Positions 16,099 through 24,784 of a stretch of 64,000 nucleotides of DNA are shown here, piece after piece. The stretch's first letter is position 1. Each line of letters starts with the position of its first letter. The notes beneath the pieces are model-generated. The model worked only from the letters and a program-made list of their open reading frames with translations. It was not told the DNA's origin and ran no database searches. Both the position numbers and the translations under genes were made by a program. Source of the stretch: Mycobacterium kansasii ATCC 12478 (GTDB lineage Bacteria > Actinomycetota > Actinomycetes > Mycobacteriales > Mycobacteriaceae); NCBI RefSeq assembly GCF_000157895.3, contig NC_022663.1, forward strand, positions 2,852,001 to 2,916,000, read 5' to 3'.

Positions 16099-16501
16099 CA
16101 TCGTCGTCGAGGTGGACCACCCCGACGACATCGTGGCTGCCCGCCACGCCGGGCATCAGCTCGCCAGCGAGCTGGGGTTCTCGCTGACCGACGTCACCAT
16201 GATCGCCACCGCGATCTCCGAAATCGCCCGCAACATCACCAGCTACGCCGGACGCGGCGAGGTCCGGGTCGCGGTGGCCGACCGCGAGGGCCGCAAGGCG
16301 TTGGTGGTGCGCGCCGAAGACGACGGTCCGGGCATCGCGGATATCGATCGCGCGATGGAGGACGGCTACTCCACCGGCCGCGGGCTGGGCATGGGTTTGC
16401 CGGGCGCGCGGCGCCTGATGGACCGGCTGATCGTGGAGTCGGCGGTGGGCCGCGGAACGACCGTCGAAATGTGGAAATGGGTTCCGCCCCGTGCGCGATA
16501 A
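16088..16501 (+). CDS. rsbT: RsbT-like serine/threonine kinase
   Basis: The 137-residue GHKL kinase has the N box TAISEIARNITSYAGRGEV, the G1 box RAEDDGPGIAD and the G2 box STGRGLGMGLPGARRLMD. It is the single-domain size of RsbT. In Bacillus it phosphorylates RsbS and RsbR and, once released, activates the RsbU phosphatase; both partners are encoded here. GTG 16088 overlaps the rsbS end, and its own end overlaps the next gene by 11 bp. Confidence 0.9.
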   Translation: MRDDIVVEVDHPDDIVAARHAGHQLASELGFSLTDVTMIATAISEIARNITSYAGRGEVRVAVADREGRKALVVRAEDDGPGIADIDRAMEDGYSTGRGLGMGLPGARRLMDRLIVESAVGRGTTVEMWKWVPPRAR

Positions 16502-17117
16502 CGGCCGGTTCGGGCCGATCGAGTGGGCGGTCGCGGGCCGGCCGCGACCGGGCGAGCACACCTGCGGTGACCTGCCGATCGCAGTCCAGATCGATGACGA
16601 CACCGCGCTGTTCGGTGTCCTGGACGGACTCGGACACGGCCCGGAGGCCGCCCGTGCCGCGCAGATCGCGGTCGACGTGCTCAACGACGCACGCGACGAA
16701 CGTCTCGAGGTGTTGATCCAGCTCTGCCACCGCATGCTGTCCGGCACCCGGGGGGTCGCGATGACCCTGGCCAGGATCGACTTCCCCGCCGGGGGGCTGT
16801 GCTGGACGGGAGTGGGAAACGTGGCGGCCAACCTGGTCGCCAAGGCGATCAGCGGTGTCCGGATCAGTTCCAGCGTGCGGCTGACCGCCGGCATCGTCGG
16901 CTACCGGGTGCCGGAGGTCACGCCGGCCAAGGTGGTGCCGATCCGCGTCGGTGACCTGCTGGTCGTCGCCAGCGACGGCATCACCGGCGATCACCTGGAC
17001 CACATCGACTTCGCCGCTTCCGCCACCGCCATCGCCGAGCAGATACTGGTCAAGCACGCCAAGGACACTGACGACGCGATGGTGCTGGCCGCGCGTCACC
17101 GGGGCATCTCGACATGA
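16491..17117 (+). CDS. rsbX: RsbX-like PP2C phosphatase
   Basis: The 208-residue protein has a PP2C/SpoIIE-type fold: EHTCGDLPIAVQIDDDTALF (with the metal-binding Asp), GVLDGLGHGPEAARAAQIAVD, AMTLARIDFPAGGLCWTGVGN, and DLLVVASDGITGDH. It is about the size of RsbX, which resets the stressosome by dephosphorylating RsbS/RsbR. GTG 16491 overlaps the kinase gene, and the 3' end overlaps the next ATG by 4 bp. Confidence 0.85.
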   Translation: MRDNGRFGPIEWAVAGRPRPGEHTCGDLPIAVQIDDDTALFGVLDGLGHGPEAARAAQIAVDVLNDARDERLEVLIQLCHRMLSGTRGVAMTLARIDFPAGGLCWTGVGNVAANLVAKAISGVRISSSVRLTAGIVGYRVPEVTPAKVVPIRVGDLLVVASDGITGDHLDHIDFAASATAIAEQILVKHAKDTDDAMVLAARHRGIST

Positions 17118-19318
17118 CCTACACCGACGACTTCCACGCCCACTATTTCGCCGCGCTGCGTACTTACCTGGACAAGCGCGACGAGGACAGCCTGGCCGTG
17201 GGCCATGAGCTCGGACGCCGGGCCTTGGCGGAACGCATCAGCATGCTCGACATCATCGAAAACCATTTCCGGTTGCTCGAGGAGCTCTCGCCAGACGCCG
17301 CGGCGGGCCGGCCGATCGCCCTGGAGTTCCTGCTGCAGACCCTGGCCGCCCTCGACATCGCCACCCGCGGATTCCTCGACGGCACCAGGCGTTACGAACA
17401 AGAGCGGGCCCGGGCCGAGGATCTGGCCCACCGCGACACGTTCCGCAACGCGCTGGTGAACTCGTTGCAGGAAGGCTTCTTCGTCGCCGACCACGACGGT
17501 GCCGTGATCGAGATGAACAGCGCGTTCGCCGAGATCATCGGCTATCCCCCGGAAGGCTTGCCGTACCGCTGGCCGCATCCGTGGCTGCTCGACAAGAAAA
17601 GCGCGGCCCAGCAACAGCAGCGGGTTCGGCGGGACGGCTTCGCCGAGTACGAGACGCCGATCCGGCATCGCGACGGCCATCTGGTCTGGGTGACGGTCAG
17701 CATCAACGCCGTTCGGGGCGCCGTCGCGGATCGCGACGTGTACGTGGGCACGGTTCGCGACATCACCGCCGAAAGAGCTTTCGCCGCAAGGGAAAGCGCG
17801 GTGATGCGGCTGGCGACGTCGGTCGGTGTGGCCAAGAGCATGGCCGAGGTGCTGTCGATCACCCTCGACGAATGCCGCAGCGCCGTCGACGTGCAACGCG
17901 TGGTTGCCGTTATATGGCCGCCCAGCGACGGTGAACCGACCGTCCAGGTCGCCGGGGAGCCGTCTGAAAAATCCTGGCGCAGAATGGATCCGCTGCTGCG
18001 CCAGACGTTTTCGGATGCGCGTCAACAACTGCCGCTGACGGCGCGAACGATCGAGTGGCCGGACACTCCGGGCAAGGCCCGCGGACTGGTCGCGGTGCTG
18101 TCGGGCGCCGCCGACGTCGCGTTGTGGCTGGAGCTGCGGGTGCCGCGCTGGGTGACCGCCGACGATCGGCTGCTGGTCACGGTGCTCATCGGTCACCTCA
18201 GCCTGGCCATCGGCCATGTCCGGCAATTCGAGAGCGCGCGTGAGACATCGTTGACCCTGCAGCGGGCCATGCTGCCGCCGGTGAAGCCGCCGCCGGGCTT
18301 CGCCGTCCGTTACGAACCCGCCGTGCCGCCCTTGGAGATCGGCGGCGACTGGTACGACGTGCTGGCCCTCGACGACCACCGCATCGGCATCGTCGTCGGC
18401 GACTGCGTGGGCCGCGGGTTGCCGGCCGCCGCGATCATGGGCCAGCTGCGCAGCTCGGCGCGCGCGCTGCTACTCACCGGCGCGCAACCCGCACTGTTGC
18501 TCGAACAACTCGACGCGGCCGCGTCACTCATTCCGGATGCCTACTGCACGACGGTGTTTCTGGCCATCCTGGACACCAAATCCGGGATCCTCGACTACAG
18601 CAACGCCGGGCATATGCCCGCGGTGCTTGCCGAGCCGGGCCGCGGGACCACGTTGTTGACCGATGCCCGGTCGGTGCCGCTGGCGGTCCGGCGAACGCAG
18701 CCGCGCCCGGAGGCTTCCCAGGAATTGCTGCCCGGCTCGACGCTGATGCTGTTCACCGACGGCCTGGTCGAGCGCAAGTACGAGTCGATCGACGAAGGCC
18801 TGCGACGCGTCGCCGAGGTTTTGGCAGCGTCGATGATGTTGCCGATCGATGGCGTCGCCGATGCCGTCCTGGGCCAGCTGGCGCCGGCGGCCGGATACGA
18901 CGACGACGTCGCGATGGTGGCATACCGGCATCCACACGGGCCCCTTCGCATCGAGACCAGCGCTACCCCAGATCAATTGGCCGGCATCCGGCGCCAGCTG
19001 GGGTGGTGGCTGCGAGCCGCCGACGTCTCCGACGAACGGGCCGGCGACATCGTGCTGGTGATCAACGAGGCGTGCACCAATTGCATCGAGCACGCATACC
19101 GCGGGCACCGCATCGGGACCATGCTGGTCGATGTGAGAGCCGTCGACGGAACGGTGCATGCGCGTGTCGTCGACTCCGGATCGTGGAAGATACCAGCGGC
19201 CGATCCGGGCAACGGCGGTCGGGGCCTGATGCTGATCAACGCGATCAGCGACGCAGTGGAAATCGACAACAGCCCCGGCGGAACCGCCATCGATATGACA
19301 TTTCGACTGCCCGGTTAG
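17114..19318 (+). CDS. RsbU-like phosphatase with PAS, GAF, PP2C and HATPase domains
   Basis: The 734-residue multidomain protein begins with an RsbU-type helical domain (1-95; DSLAVGHELGRRALAERISM), which binds RsbT in Bacillus. A PAS domain follows at about 110-225 (SLQEGFFVADHDGAVIEMNS, ending VGTVRDITAERAF) and a GAF-like segment at about 230-380. The PP2C/SpoIIE phosphatase is at about 395-610 (GDWYDVLALDDHRIGIVVGD, SNAGHMPAVL, LMLFTDGLVE, YDDDVAMVAYR). A C-terminal RsbW-type ATPase is at about 620-734 (VINEACTNCIEHAY, GGRGLMLINAIS). One protein thus joins phosphatase and anti-sigma kinase, and may switch an unlinked STAS antagonist such as 14210-14578. Confidence 0.88.
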   Translation: MTYTDDFHAHYFAALRTYLDKRDEDSLAVGHELGRRALAERISMLDIIENHFRLLEELSPDAAAGRPIALEFLLQTLAALDIATRGFLDGTRRYEQERARAEDLAHRDTFRNALVNSLQEGFFVADHDGAVIEMNSAFAEIIGYPPEGLPYRWPHPWLLDKKSAAQQQQRVRRDGFAEYETPIRHRDGHLVWVTVSINAVRGAVADRDVYVGTVRDITAERAFAARESAVMRLATSVGVAKSMAEVLSITLDECRSAVDVQRVVAVIWPPSDGEPTVQVAGEPSEKSWRRMDPLLRQTFSDARQQLPLTARTIEWPDTPGKARGLVAVLSGAADVALWLELRVPRWVTADDRLLVTVLIGHLSLAIGHVRQFESARETSLTLQRAMLPPVKPPPGFAVRYEPAVPPLEIGGDWYDVLALDDHRIGIVVGDCVGRGLPAAAIMGQLRSSARALLLTGAQPALLLEQLDAAASLIPDAYCTTVFLAILDTKSGILDYSNAGHMPAVLAEPGRGTTLLTDARSVPLAVRRTQPRPEASQELLPGSTLMLFTDGLVERKYESIDEGLRRVAEVLAASMMLPIDGVADAVLGQLAPAAGYDDDVAMVAYRHPHGPLRIETSATPDQLAGIRRQLGWWLRAADVSDERAGDIVLVINEACTNCIEHAYRGHRIGTMLVDVRAVDGTVHARVVDSGSWKIPAADPGNGGRGLMLINAISDAVEIDNSPGGTAIDMTFRLPG

Positions 19319-19326
19319 CCGAAGCC

Positions 19327-20388
19327 TCAGCCGAAGAAGACGTTGCGGCGGCGGATCAATAGGCCATACAGCATCTGCTGGATCGTCTCCCGTACGTGGT
19401 CGGTCAATTCGAACGTGACGTTGGGGTCGTCGGCGTCGGCGCGATCGTAGTCGGCGGTGCCGATCGGCTGGCCGAAAGCGATGTGCCACTTCGACGGCAG
19501 CGGTATCAGGCCCGCCGGTCCGGCCCAGGGGAACAACGGGGTGATCGGGAAGTACGGCAGGCCCAGCAGCCTGGCCAGCGGCTTGACATCGCCCAACATC
19601 GGATAGATCTCCTCCGAGCCCACCACCGCACACGGGATGATCGGCGCTTTGGCGCGCACCGCGGCCGACACAAACCCTCCGCGGCCGAACCGCCGCAGCT
19701 TGTAGCGGTCCCGGAAGCACTTGCCCAATCCCTTGTAGCCCTCGGGGAACACCGCGGCAAGTTCGCCGGCCGCCAGCAGGCGATGAGCGTCGGTCGGGCA
19801 GGCCAGCGTGTGGCCGGCCTTGCGGGCAACCTCGCCGATGACCGGCAGGTCGAAGCACAGATCGGCGGCCAGCGCTCGCAGGTTCCGGTGCGCGGGATGG
19901 TGTTCGTGGACCGCCGTCGAAATCATCAGCGCATCGACCGGCAGCACGCCGCCGTGGTTGGACACCACCAGTGCCGCGCCCTTGTCGGGCAGGTTCTCGA
20001 TCCCGCTGACCTCGACCCGGAACCACGACCGTGAGAAAAACCGCAGCAACGGCCGTACCAGGGCGTCGGTGAAGTGGGGGTCGAAGCCGAACTCGTCGAC
20101 ACGGTAGTCTCCGGTCAGTCGCTTCCGCAGGAATTGCGCAGCGGCGGTGACCCGTTCGGCGAGCTCGTTGGCCGGCGCCTGGGCCGCGGGCACCCCGGCG
20201 CCGAAAGCGCGCTTCTGATCGAGGTCTCGGATGACGGCCGCTGCCCGCTGGTCAGTGGTCTTGGAATTGGACGGCGCCGACGCGGGCCGCAATGCCGTTT
20301 GTCGATTGGTTTGTCGGCTGGCGTGGTTCCGCGCCGCTAAACGTTGTCGATTCGGTTGCAATGCAATGACGTTGGTCCTCGCGGGCAT
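19327..20388 (-). CDS. Lysophospholipid acyltransferase (PlsC-like)
   Basis: The 353-residue protein has a ~100-residue low-complexity N-terminus and then the acyltransferase fold. Motif I is NHGGVLPVDALM (the catalytic HX4D as H...D). FPEGYKGLGKCFRDRYKLRRF is motif III, and APIIPCAVVGSEEIYPML motif IV. This is the usual order for 1-acyl-sn-glycerol-3-phosphate acyltransferases, and the protein resembles the mycobacterial Rv0502 group. It likely transfers an acyl chain to a lysophospholipid or related acceptor at the membrane. ATG 20388 is chosen; the frame above is unconserved. It converges with the RsbU-like gene 8 bp away. Confidence 0.85.
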   Translation of the reverse strand: MPARTNVIALQPNRQRLAARNHASRQTNRQTALRPASAPSNSKTTDQRAAAVIRDLDQKRAFGAGVPAAQAPANELAERVTAAAQFLRKRLTGDYRVDEFGFDPHFTDALVRPLLRFFSRSWFRVEVSGIENLPDKGAALVVSNHGGVLPVDALMISTAVHEHHPAHRNLRALAADLCFDLPVIGEVARKAGHTLACPTDAHRLLAAGELAAVFPEGYKGLGKCFRDRYKLRRFGRGGFVSAAVRAKAPIIPCAVVGSEEIYPMLGDVKPLARLLGLPYFPITPLFPWAGPAGLIPLPSKWHIAFGQPIGTADYDRADADDPNVTFELTDHVRETIQQMLYGLLIRRRNVFFG

Positions 20389-20705
20389 AGACGAACCCCC
20401 CGGCACGCTCAGTGTCTGGAATGGATTTGAAATGGGCCTTGTGTTAGACCCCGGTCGGCGCCGCCCCCGCAGCGCATGCAAGGAGTTTAGTCCTCGGATA
20501 TCGGCAATAAAAGACATGGGCTTGGACAAAAATTATTCGGGGCGATCTCGGTCAGATCACGGCTTGCCAGAGCACAATTCACGTGGCGGCATCGCGGCTA
20601 ATCTGTCCAGGCCGTCAAAATCGCATTAGCCGGCCGCGGCGTCTACGGCCGAATCCCGGTTGAATCGCGGCAGGTTGAGTTACCGGATCCGGGGTACTCA
20701 AGGGC
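20389..20705. other. Intergenic region, no gene seen
   Basis: This 317-bp spacer separates the divergent acyltransferase and redox-enzyme genes. I see no conserved reading frame, RNA or strong repeat. It is likely the promoter region of both, but no clear consensus stands out. Confidence 0.5.
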
Positions 20706-21758
20706 GTGACCCGTACAACCTTCCGGCCCGTCGAGCAGCAACGCTCATCTACCGTCGAGCCGTCCTTACCGGCCGCGCACGGACCACTGTCGATCGCCGT
20801 GCGCCGCGCCTTGACCGGACCGGCGCCCCGCGACCAGTTCACCCGCATCGGCGCCTCCGTGGGCGACGTCGATCCCTACGGCCACGATCTGCAGCTGGCC
20901 CTATATATGTGCTACGAGCTGCATTACCGCGGTTTTTCGGGAGTGGATCCGACTTGGGAGTGGAATCCCGCACTGCTGCACCTACGTGCCGAACTCGAGC
21001 GGGCGTTCCTGACGGGCGTGCGCCGTGATGTCGGCCCCATCGAGTCGGACGACACCGCGGTGGCCGAAATGGACAAGCTCTCGATAGAGCCCGTCGACGG
21101 CAGCGGGCCGTCGTATTACCTGCGCGACACCGGCACGTGGAGCCAGATGCGTGAATATTTTGCACACAGATCGCTGTATCACCTCAAAGAGGGTGATCCG
21201 CATGCCTGGGCAATTCCGCGTCTGACCGGTCAGGCCAAGGCGGCATTCGTCGCCGTCGAGTTCGACGAATACGGTGCCGGTTACGGCCCGCGGGTGCACC
21301 AGCAGCTTTTCGCCGACCTCCTGGACGCGGCCGGACTCGATTCGACCTACCTGGGCTATCTCGGCATGGTTCCCGCCGAATCACTGGCGGTGGTCAACAT
21401 CATGTCGCTGTTCGGGCTGCACCGGAGGTTGCGGGGCGCCGCGATCGGGCACTTCGCGGCGACGGAGATCACGTCGCCACCGGGTTCTCGGCGGATGGTC
21501 GAGGCACTGCGCCGGATGGAGGCACCCGAGGAATGTGTCGCCTTCTACCGCGAACACGTGGAAGCGGACGCGGTACACGAACAGGTGGTCCGCATCGACG
21601 TGGTGGGCGACCTCGCCGCGCGAGAACCGCACCTCGACCAGGACATCGTGTTCGGGATGCGAGCGTTCGAGTTCCTCGAAAACCGATTGGCCGACCACCT
21701 GATGCGGTCGTGGCAGGCCGGTGCGACCTCACTGCGCCGGCCGTTGGACGAGATGTAG
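20706..21758 (+). CDS. Iron-containing redox enzyme family protein (haem-oxygenase-like fold)
   Basis: The 350-residue protein matches the haem-oxygenase-like diiron family common in actinobacteria, with largely helical sequence. Candidate metal ligands sit in LALYMCYELHYRGFSGVD and WEWNPALLHLRAELERAF, in AFVAVEFDEYGAGYGPRVHQ, and in VAFYREHVEADAVHEQVVRID (E...H...D..H). It may oxidise a small acid or amine. In this window the next host genes beyond the prophage are a CDGSH iron-sulfur protein and a methyltransferase, so all three may have been closer before integration. The start has no clear ribosome site; GTG/ATG choices nearby give the same core. Confidence 0.78.
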   Translation: MTRTTFRPVEQQRSSTVEPSLPAAHGPLSIAVRRALTGPAPRDQFTRIGASVGDVDPYGHDLQLALYMCYELHYRGFSGVDPTWEWNPALLHLRAELERAFLTGVRRDVGPIESDDTAVAEMDKLSIEPVDGSGPSYYLRDTGTWSQMREYFAHRSLYHLKEGDPHAWAIPRLTGQAKAAFVAVEFDEYGAGYGPRVHQQLFADLLDAAGLDSTYLGYLGMVPAESLAVVNIMSLFGLHRRLRGAAIGHFAATEITSPPGSRRMVEALRRMEAPEECVAFYREHVEADAVHEQVVRIDVVGDLAAREPHLDQDIVFGMRAFEFLENRLADHLMRSWQAGATSLRRPLDEM

Positions 21759-21768
21759 GCCCTCCCGC

Positions 21769-22122
21769 TTAGAAGGGCGGGGGTTCGTCGTCGGGTGGGG
21801 CGGGTCCCGTTCGGGTGGTGTGGTCGGGTGGTGGGGTGGTGCGGGCGTTGCGGTTGCGTTGGCGTTCGTGGGTGATGCGCTGAGCACGTTCCTGGGCGCG
21901 GGTGCGGCGTCGTTTGGGCATCATGGCGGTCCGCTCACCGCAGTGATCGGTCGGTAACTGGGTGTGCTCGGGAAGCTCGCCGGTGGGTGCGCACAAATTC
22001 GGGAATAGCAGGGCGCTGCCCGGGGTGGTGACATGGGTGCGCCCAGCCGGGGAGGTCAAGATCAGAGTTCCATCGGGCAACTGCTGTTCGCGCCAGCCCC
22101 AAAAAGTCTTGACCAAATGGTG
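21769..22122 (-). pseudogene. 3' part of a 13E12-type DUF222/HNH gene, cut by the prophage
   Basis: About 115 codons encode the C-terminal end of a mycobacterial 13E12/DUF222 HNH protein: VKTFWGWREQQLPDGTLI, then LTSPAGRTHVTTPGSALLFP, CGERTAMMPKRRRTRAQERA and the typical acidic end DDEPPPF. The upstream half, ending at the HNH motif, lies at 31.46 kb. Joined at the TGGTG core, the frame would read RTHHLVKTFWGW as in intact family members. The split is caused by prophage integration, so excision could restore the gene. Confidence 0.85.
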
Positions 22123-22132
22123 GTACCGAACG
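22118..22132 (+). other. attL: left attachment site of the prophage
   Basis: The host sequence ending GACCAAA is followed by the shared core TGGTG (22118-22122) and the prophage arm CCGAACG (22126-22132). The arm is the complement of CGTTCGG next to the core at attR. The core is the only short match that restores the HNH reading frame. Confidence 0.78.
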
Positions 22133-22152
22133 TGTGAAGTACACTACACCTT

Positions 22153-23559
22153 ATGCGGGCTGCGGTGTACCTCCGAATTTCGTCCGATCCGTCCGGGCAA
22201 CAGCTCGGCGTCGCGCGCCAGCGCGAGGACTGCGTGAGGCTATGTAAACAGCGCAAATGGACGCCCATCGAGTACGTCGACAACGATGTCGGCGCATCAA
22301 ACGGCAAGCGCCGGCCCGCCTACGAGAAGATGTTGGCCGACATCACCGACGGGCAGATTGGTGCGGTGGTGGCGTGGGACTTGGACCGGCTGCACCGCCG
22401 CCCGATCGAATTGGAGCGGTTCATGGACCTCGCCGACACACGCAAGCTGGCGCTGGCCACCGTGTCCGGCGACGTCGACCTGTCCACCGCCCAGGGCCGG
22501 CTTACGGCCCGGCTCAAAGGTGCAGTGGCCCGCCACGAAATCGAGCACAAGTCAGATCGGCAGCGTCGCGCCGGCCGCCAGGCCGCCGAGATGGGGAGGC
22601 CCCGGTGGAAACACGCGTTCGGCTACCTGGCAGGCCCCAACGGGCCTGAGCCCGACCCGGCCACGGCCCCGCTGGTCAAGCAGGCTTACGCCGCGATTCT
22701 GGCCGGTGCGTCGTTCGGCGACATCTGCAAAGAATGGGACGCCACCGGGGTGCGCACCATCAACGGCAAGCGATGGACCCAGCCGCAGCTGTCGAATTTC
22801 TTACGCAAGCCCCGCAACGCCGGGTTGCGCACTTACCAGGCCGACCCGCACCGCGCCACCAAAGACGACGTTGTCGGCAAAGGCAGCTGGACGCCGCTGG
22901 TGGATGAGGCGACGTTTTGGGCTGCTCAAGCTGTGCTGGACGCGCCCGGCCGCGCGCCCGGGCGCAAGAGTGTGCGCCGCCACAAGCTGACTGGAATCCT
23001 GTTGTGCGGCAAGTGCGATCATCACCTGTCGGGGATGTGGACGACGCAAAAAACCTCGACCGGCTCCCCGGCCATCGCCTACACCTGTAAACGCTGCCGG
23101 GGCAACAGCATCCGCGCCACCCATATCGAACCGCTGCTGTACACACTGGTGTCAGGACGGTTGGCGATGCCTGACGCTATCAACTTGCTCAAGGCCGAGC
23201 TGCACGACCAGGCCGAAGCCGAAGTGATCCGGTTGGAGCTCGAAACGCTCTACAGCGAGCTGGATAACATCGGTGTCGAACGGGGCCAAGGGCTGCTCAC
23301 CGGCCAGCAAGCCAAAATCGCCACCGACATCATCAACACCAAAATCACGGCACTGCAAGACCGCCAACGCGACCAGGAACGGCTTCGAGTGTTCGACGGA
23401 ATACCCTTGGGCACACCGCAAGTCGCAGATGCTATCGCGCAGCTATCGGCCGACCGTTTCCGCGCTGTTTTGGATGTGTTGGCTGTAATCGTTGTGATGC
23501 CAGTAGGTAAGGGCGGCAAGGTGTTCAATCCTGACCGGGTGCAGGTGAACTGGCGATGA
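22153..23559 (+). CDS. Large serine recombinase (phiRv1-type integrase)
   Basis: The 468-residue protein has a resolvase domain (1-150) with AAVYLRISSDPSGQQLGVAR and the Ser nucleophile in YLRIS, then WDLDRLHRRPIELERFMDLA. A recombinase domain at about 160-260 has FGYLAGPNGPEPDPATAPLV. A zinc ribbon at about 280-320 has ILLCGKCDHHLSG and YTCKRCRGNS. A coiled-coil region and a conserved end (FNPDRVQVNWR) follow. From memory it is closely similar to Rv1586c. The phiRv1 integrase starts with extra residues MRYTTP; here the corresponding GTG AAG TAC ACT ACA CCT at 22134 is followed by one extra T, so ATG 22153 is used. It overlaps the next gene by 4 bp. Confidence 0.93.
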   Translation: MRAAVYLRISSDPSGQQLGVARQREDCVRLCKQRKWTPIEYVDNDVGASNGKRRPAYEKMLADITDGQIGAVVAWDLDRLHRRPIELERFMDLADTRKLALATVSGDVDLSTAQGRLTARLKGAVARHEIEHKSDRQRRAGRQAAEMGRPRWKHAFGYLAGPNGPEPDPATAPLVKQAYAAILAGASFGDICKEWDATGVRTINGKRWTQPQLSNFLRKPRNAGLRTYQADPHRATKDDVVGKGSWTPLVDEATFWAAQAVLDAPGRAPGRKSVRRHKLTGILLCGKCDHHLSGMWTTQKTSTGSPAIAYTCKRCRGNSIRATHIEPLLYTLVSGRLAMPDAINLLKAELHDQAEAEVIRLELETLYSELDNIGVERGQGLLTGQQAKIATDIINTKITALQDRQRDQERLRVFDGIPLGTPQVADAIAQLSADRFRAVLDVLAVIVVMPVGKGGKVFNPDRVQVNWR

Positions 23560-24068
23560 CCGAGCACCCCGATATCGCCATCGTCTGCGATCACGGGCGC
23601 AAAGGCGACGGCCGTATAGAACATGAGCACTGCGACCTTGTTGCACCGATTATTTGGGCCGACGACGACCAGGGATGGCTACCACAAGCCCCGGCGATAG
23701 CGACATACCTCGCCGATACCGACCAACCCCGCGCCGGTGTCGGCATGGACCCCAACCGTTCCCGCATCCAGCCCGGCACCCGGCGCGACGGCTGGACCCG
23801 GCTGCACTTCGAGTTCGTGTGCCCGCAATACTCCGAGGTTGTTGCCGACCGCGCGTGTACCCGACAGCCGGTGCGGGTACGAAACAACGACCTGCAGCGA
23901 GTGTGCGAGCTGCTGGCTGCCGGTGACCCCGTGCTGATCGGCGCGCTGGTGAAAGTGTTCCCTCATGGAATCTCGTTCCAGCTCCACGGCGCTGTAGCGC
24001 TGACGATGGACGCCGTAGAAGCCGCCTGCGACACGCCAGGCGAACTACCCCACAGCGGAGGTCGGTAG
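23556..24068 (+). CDS. phiRv1-type phage protein (Rv1585c-like)
   Basis: This 170-residue protein directly follows the integrase with an ATGA overlap. It has no known domain that I recognise. Its size and position correspond to Rv1585c of phiRv1, which is about 171 residues. WADDDQGWLPQAPAIATYLAD and GWTRLHFEFVCPQYSEVVAD suggest an alpha/beta fold, and there are several Cys and His residues in the N-terminal 40 residues (VCDHGRKGDGRIEHEHCD). The function is unknown; translational coupling to the integrase suggests a role in integration or early control. Confidence 0.75.
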   Translation: MTEHPDIAIVCDHGRKGDGRIEHEHCDLVAPIIWADDDQGWLPQAPAIATYLADTDQPRAGVGMDPNRSRIQPGTRRDGWTRLHFEFVCPQYSEVVADRACTRQPVRVRNNDLQRVCELLAAGDPVLIGALVKVFPHGISFQLHGAVALTMDAVEAACDTPGELPHSGGR

Positions 24069-24132
24069 CAGCTACGCTGTGTTGTGAGCCGGGTCGACTC
24101 CGGAGGCATAGCCATGCCCACAGGAGTCGAGA

Positions 24133-24411
24133 GTGTCCACCATCTACCGCCACCGCGGCCGCGTAGCCGCACTATCCCGCTCACGCCCAGCCGACGACCC
24201 CGATTACCTCGCCGCCCAGCGGGATTTGGCGGCCGCTAACGTCGAGTCGTACATAACCCGCACCCTGGCCGCAGCGCCGCCGCTGACCGACGAGCAGCGC
24301 ACCCGCCTGGCCGAGCTGCTGCGCCCGGTGCGGACACCCGCACCCGACCGCAAGGCCGTCGTCGCCGAGCGCCTGGCCGAGCTGGACGGCGGTGACGACC
24401 ATGCCGCCTAA
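24133..24411 (+). CDS. Recombination directionality factor (Xis-like), phiRv1 type
   Basis: The 92-residue protein starts at GTG 24133 with an AGGAG site 7 nt upstream. STIYRHRGRVAALSRSRPAD and RTLAAAPPLTDEQRTRLAEL match my memory of Rv1584c, the shown directionality factor of phiRv1, along its whole length. Here the protein continues about 19 residues beyond the phiRv1 length with an acidic tail (LAELDGGDDHAA). With it, the serine integrase would excise the element. The sequence contains no helix-turn-helix of the classical Xis type. Confidence 0.8.
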   Translation: MSTIYRHRGRVAALSRSRPADDPDYLAAQRDLAAANVESYITRTLAAAPPLTDEQRTRLAELLRPVRTPAPDRKAVVAERLAELDGGDDHAA

Positions 24412-24784
24412 CGGTTCAGGGCATCCTGGAGAAGGGGGCGGCGCCCCGCACCACCAGGACGCCCGCCACACCGAACCGGCCGCCACCATAGCCACCAGCA
24501 CTCGCCAGCCTACCGCCTATCAGTGGGCGGCCCGGTATCAACGCCGGTCGACGGCAATGCTGGACTGCGGTCACTACGCAGACCCGCACGTCGGTTGCCG
24601 CCGTTGCGAGCCCGCCCCGGTCACCGACGTACAGGCCGGGGGGGCGGTTGCCGCCATCGAACACCTGGACGCGCACGGGTATCCCGGCCTGGCCGATTAC
24701 CGCACCTGTAGGGGCATGTGGCGCATCGGCCAGCGTGCCCTGGCTGTGGCGGTGCATCGGCGCACATCGGGCGAGGTTGCGTAA
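24392..24784 (+). CDS. phiRv1-type phage protein with Cys-rich centre (Rv1583c-like)
   Basis: The 130-residue protein overlaps the directionality factor gene by 20 bp. Its centre has MLDCGHYADPHVGCRRCEP, four Cys/His positions that could bind a zinc ion. The flanks are not recognisable. Size and order match Rv1583c of phiRv1. GTG 24392 or ATG 24401 are both possible starts. The function is unknown; its stop overlaps the next ATG. Confidence 0.7.
   Translation: MTTMPPNGSGHPGEGGGAPHHQDARHTEPAATIATSTRQPTAYQWAARYQRRSTAMLDCGHYADPHVGCRRCEPAPVTDVQAGGAVAAIEHLDAHGYPGLADYRTCRGMWRIGQRALAVAVHRRTSGEVA

Noticed and set aside
14694..16187. 497-codon plus-strand frame over the rsbR/rsbS genes
   Set aside because: Arg/Ala-rich alternative frame; the conserved STAS proteins are in the other frame.
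21758..21790. Prophage boundary at the end of the redox enzyme gene
   Set aside because: The sequence from 21769 is still host DNA: it encodes the C-terminus of the 13E12 gene, so the boundary is at 22118.
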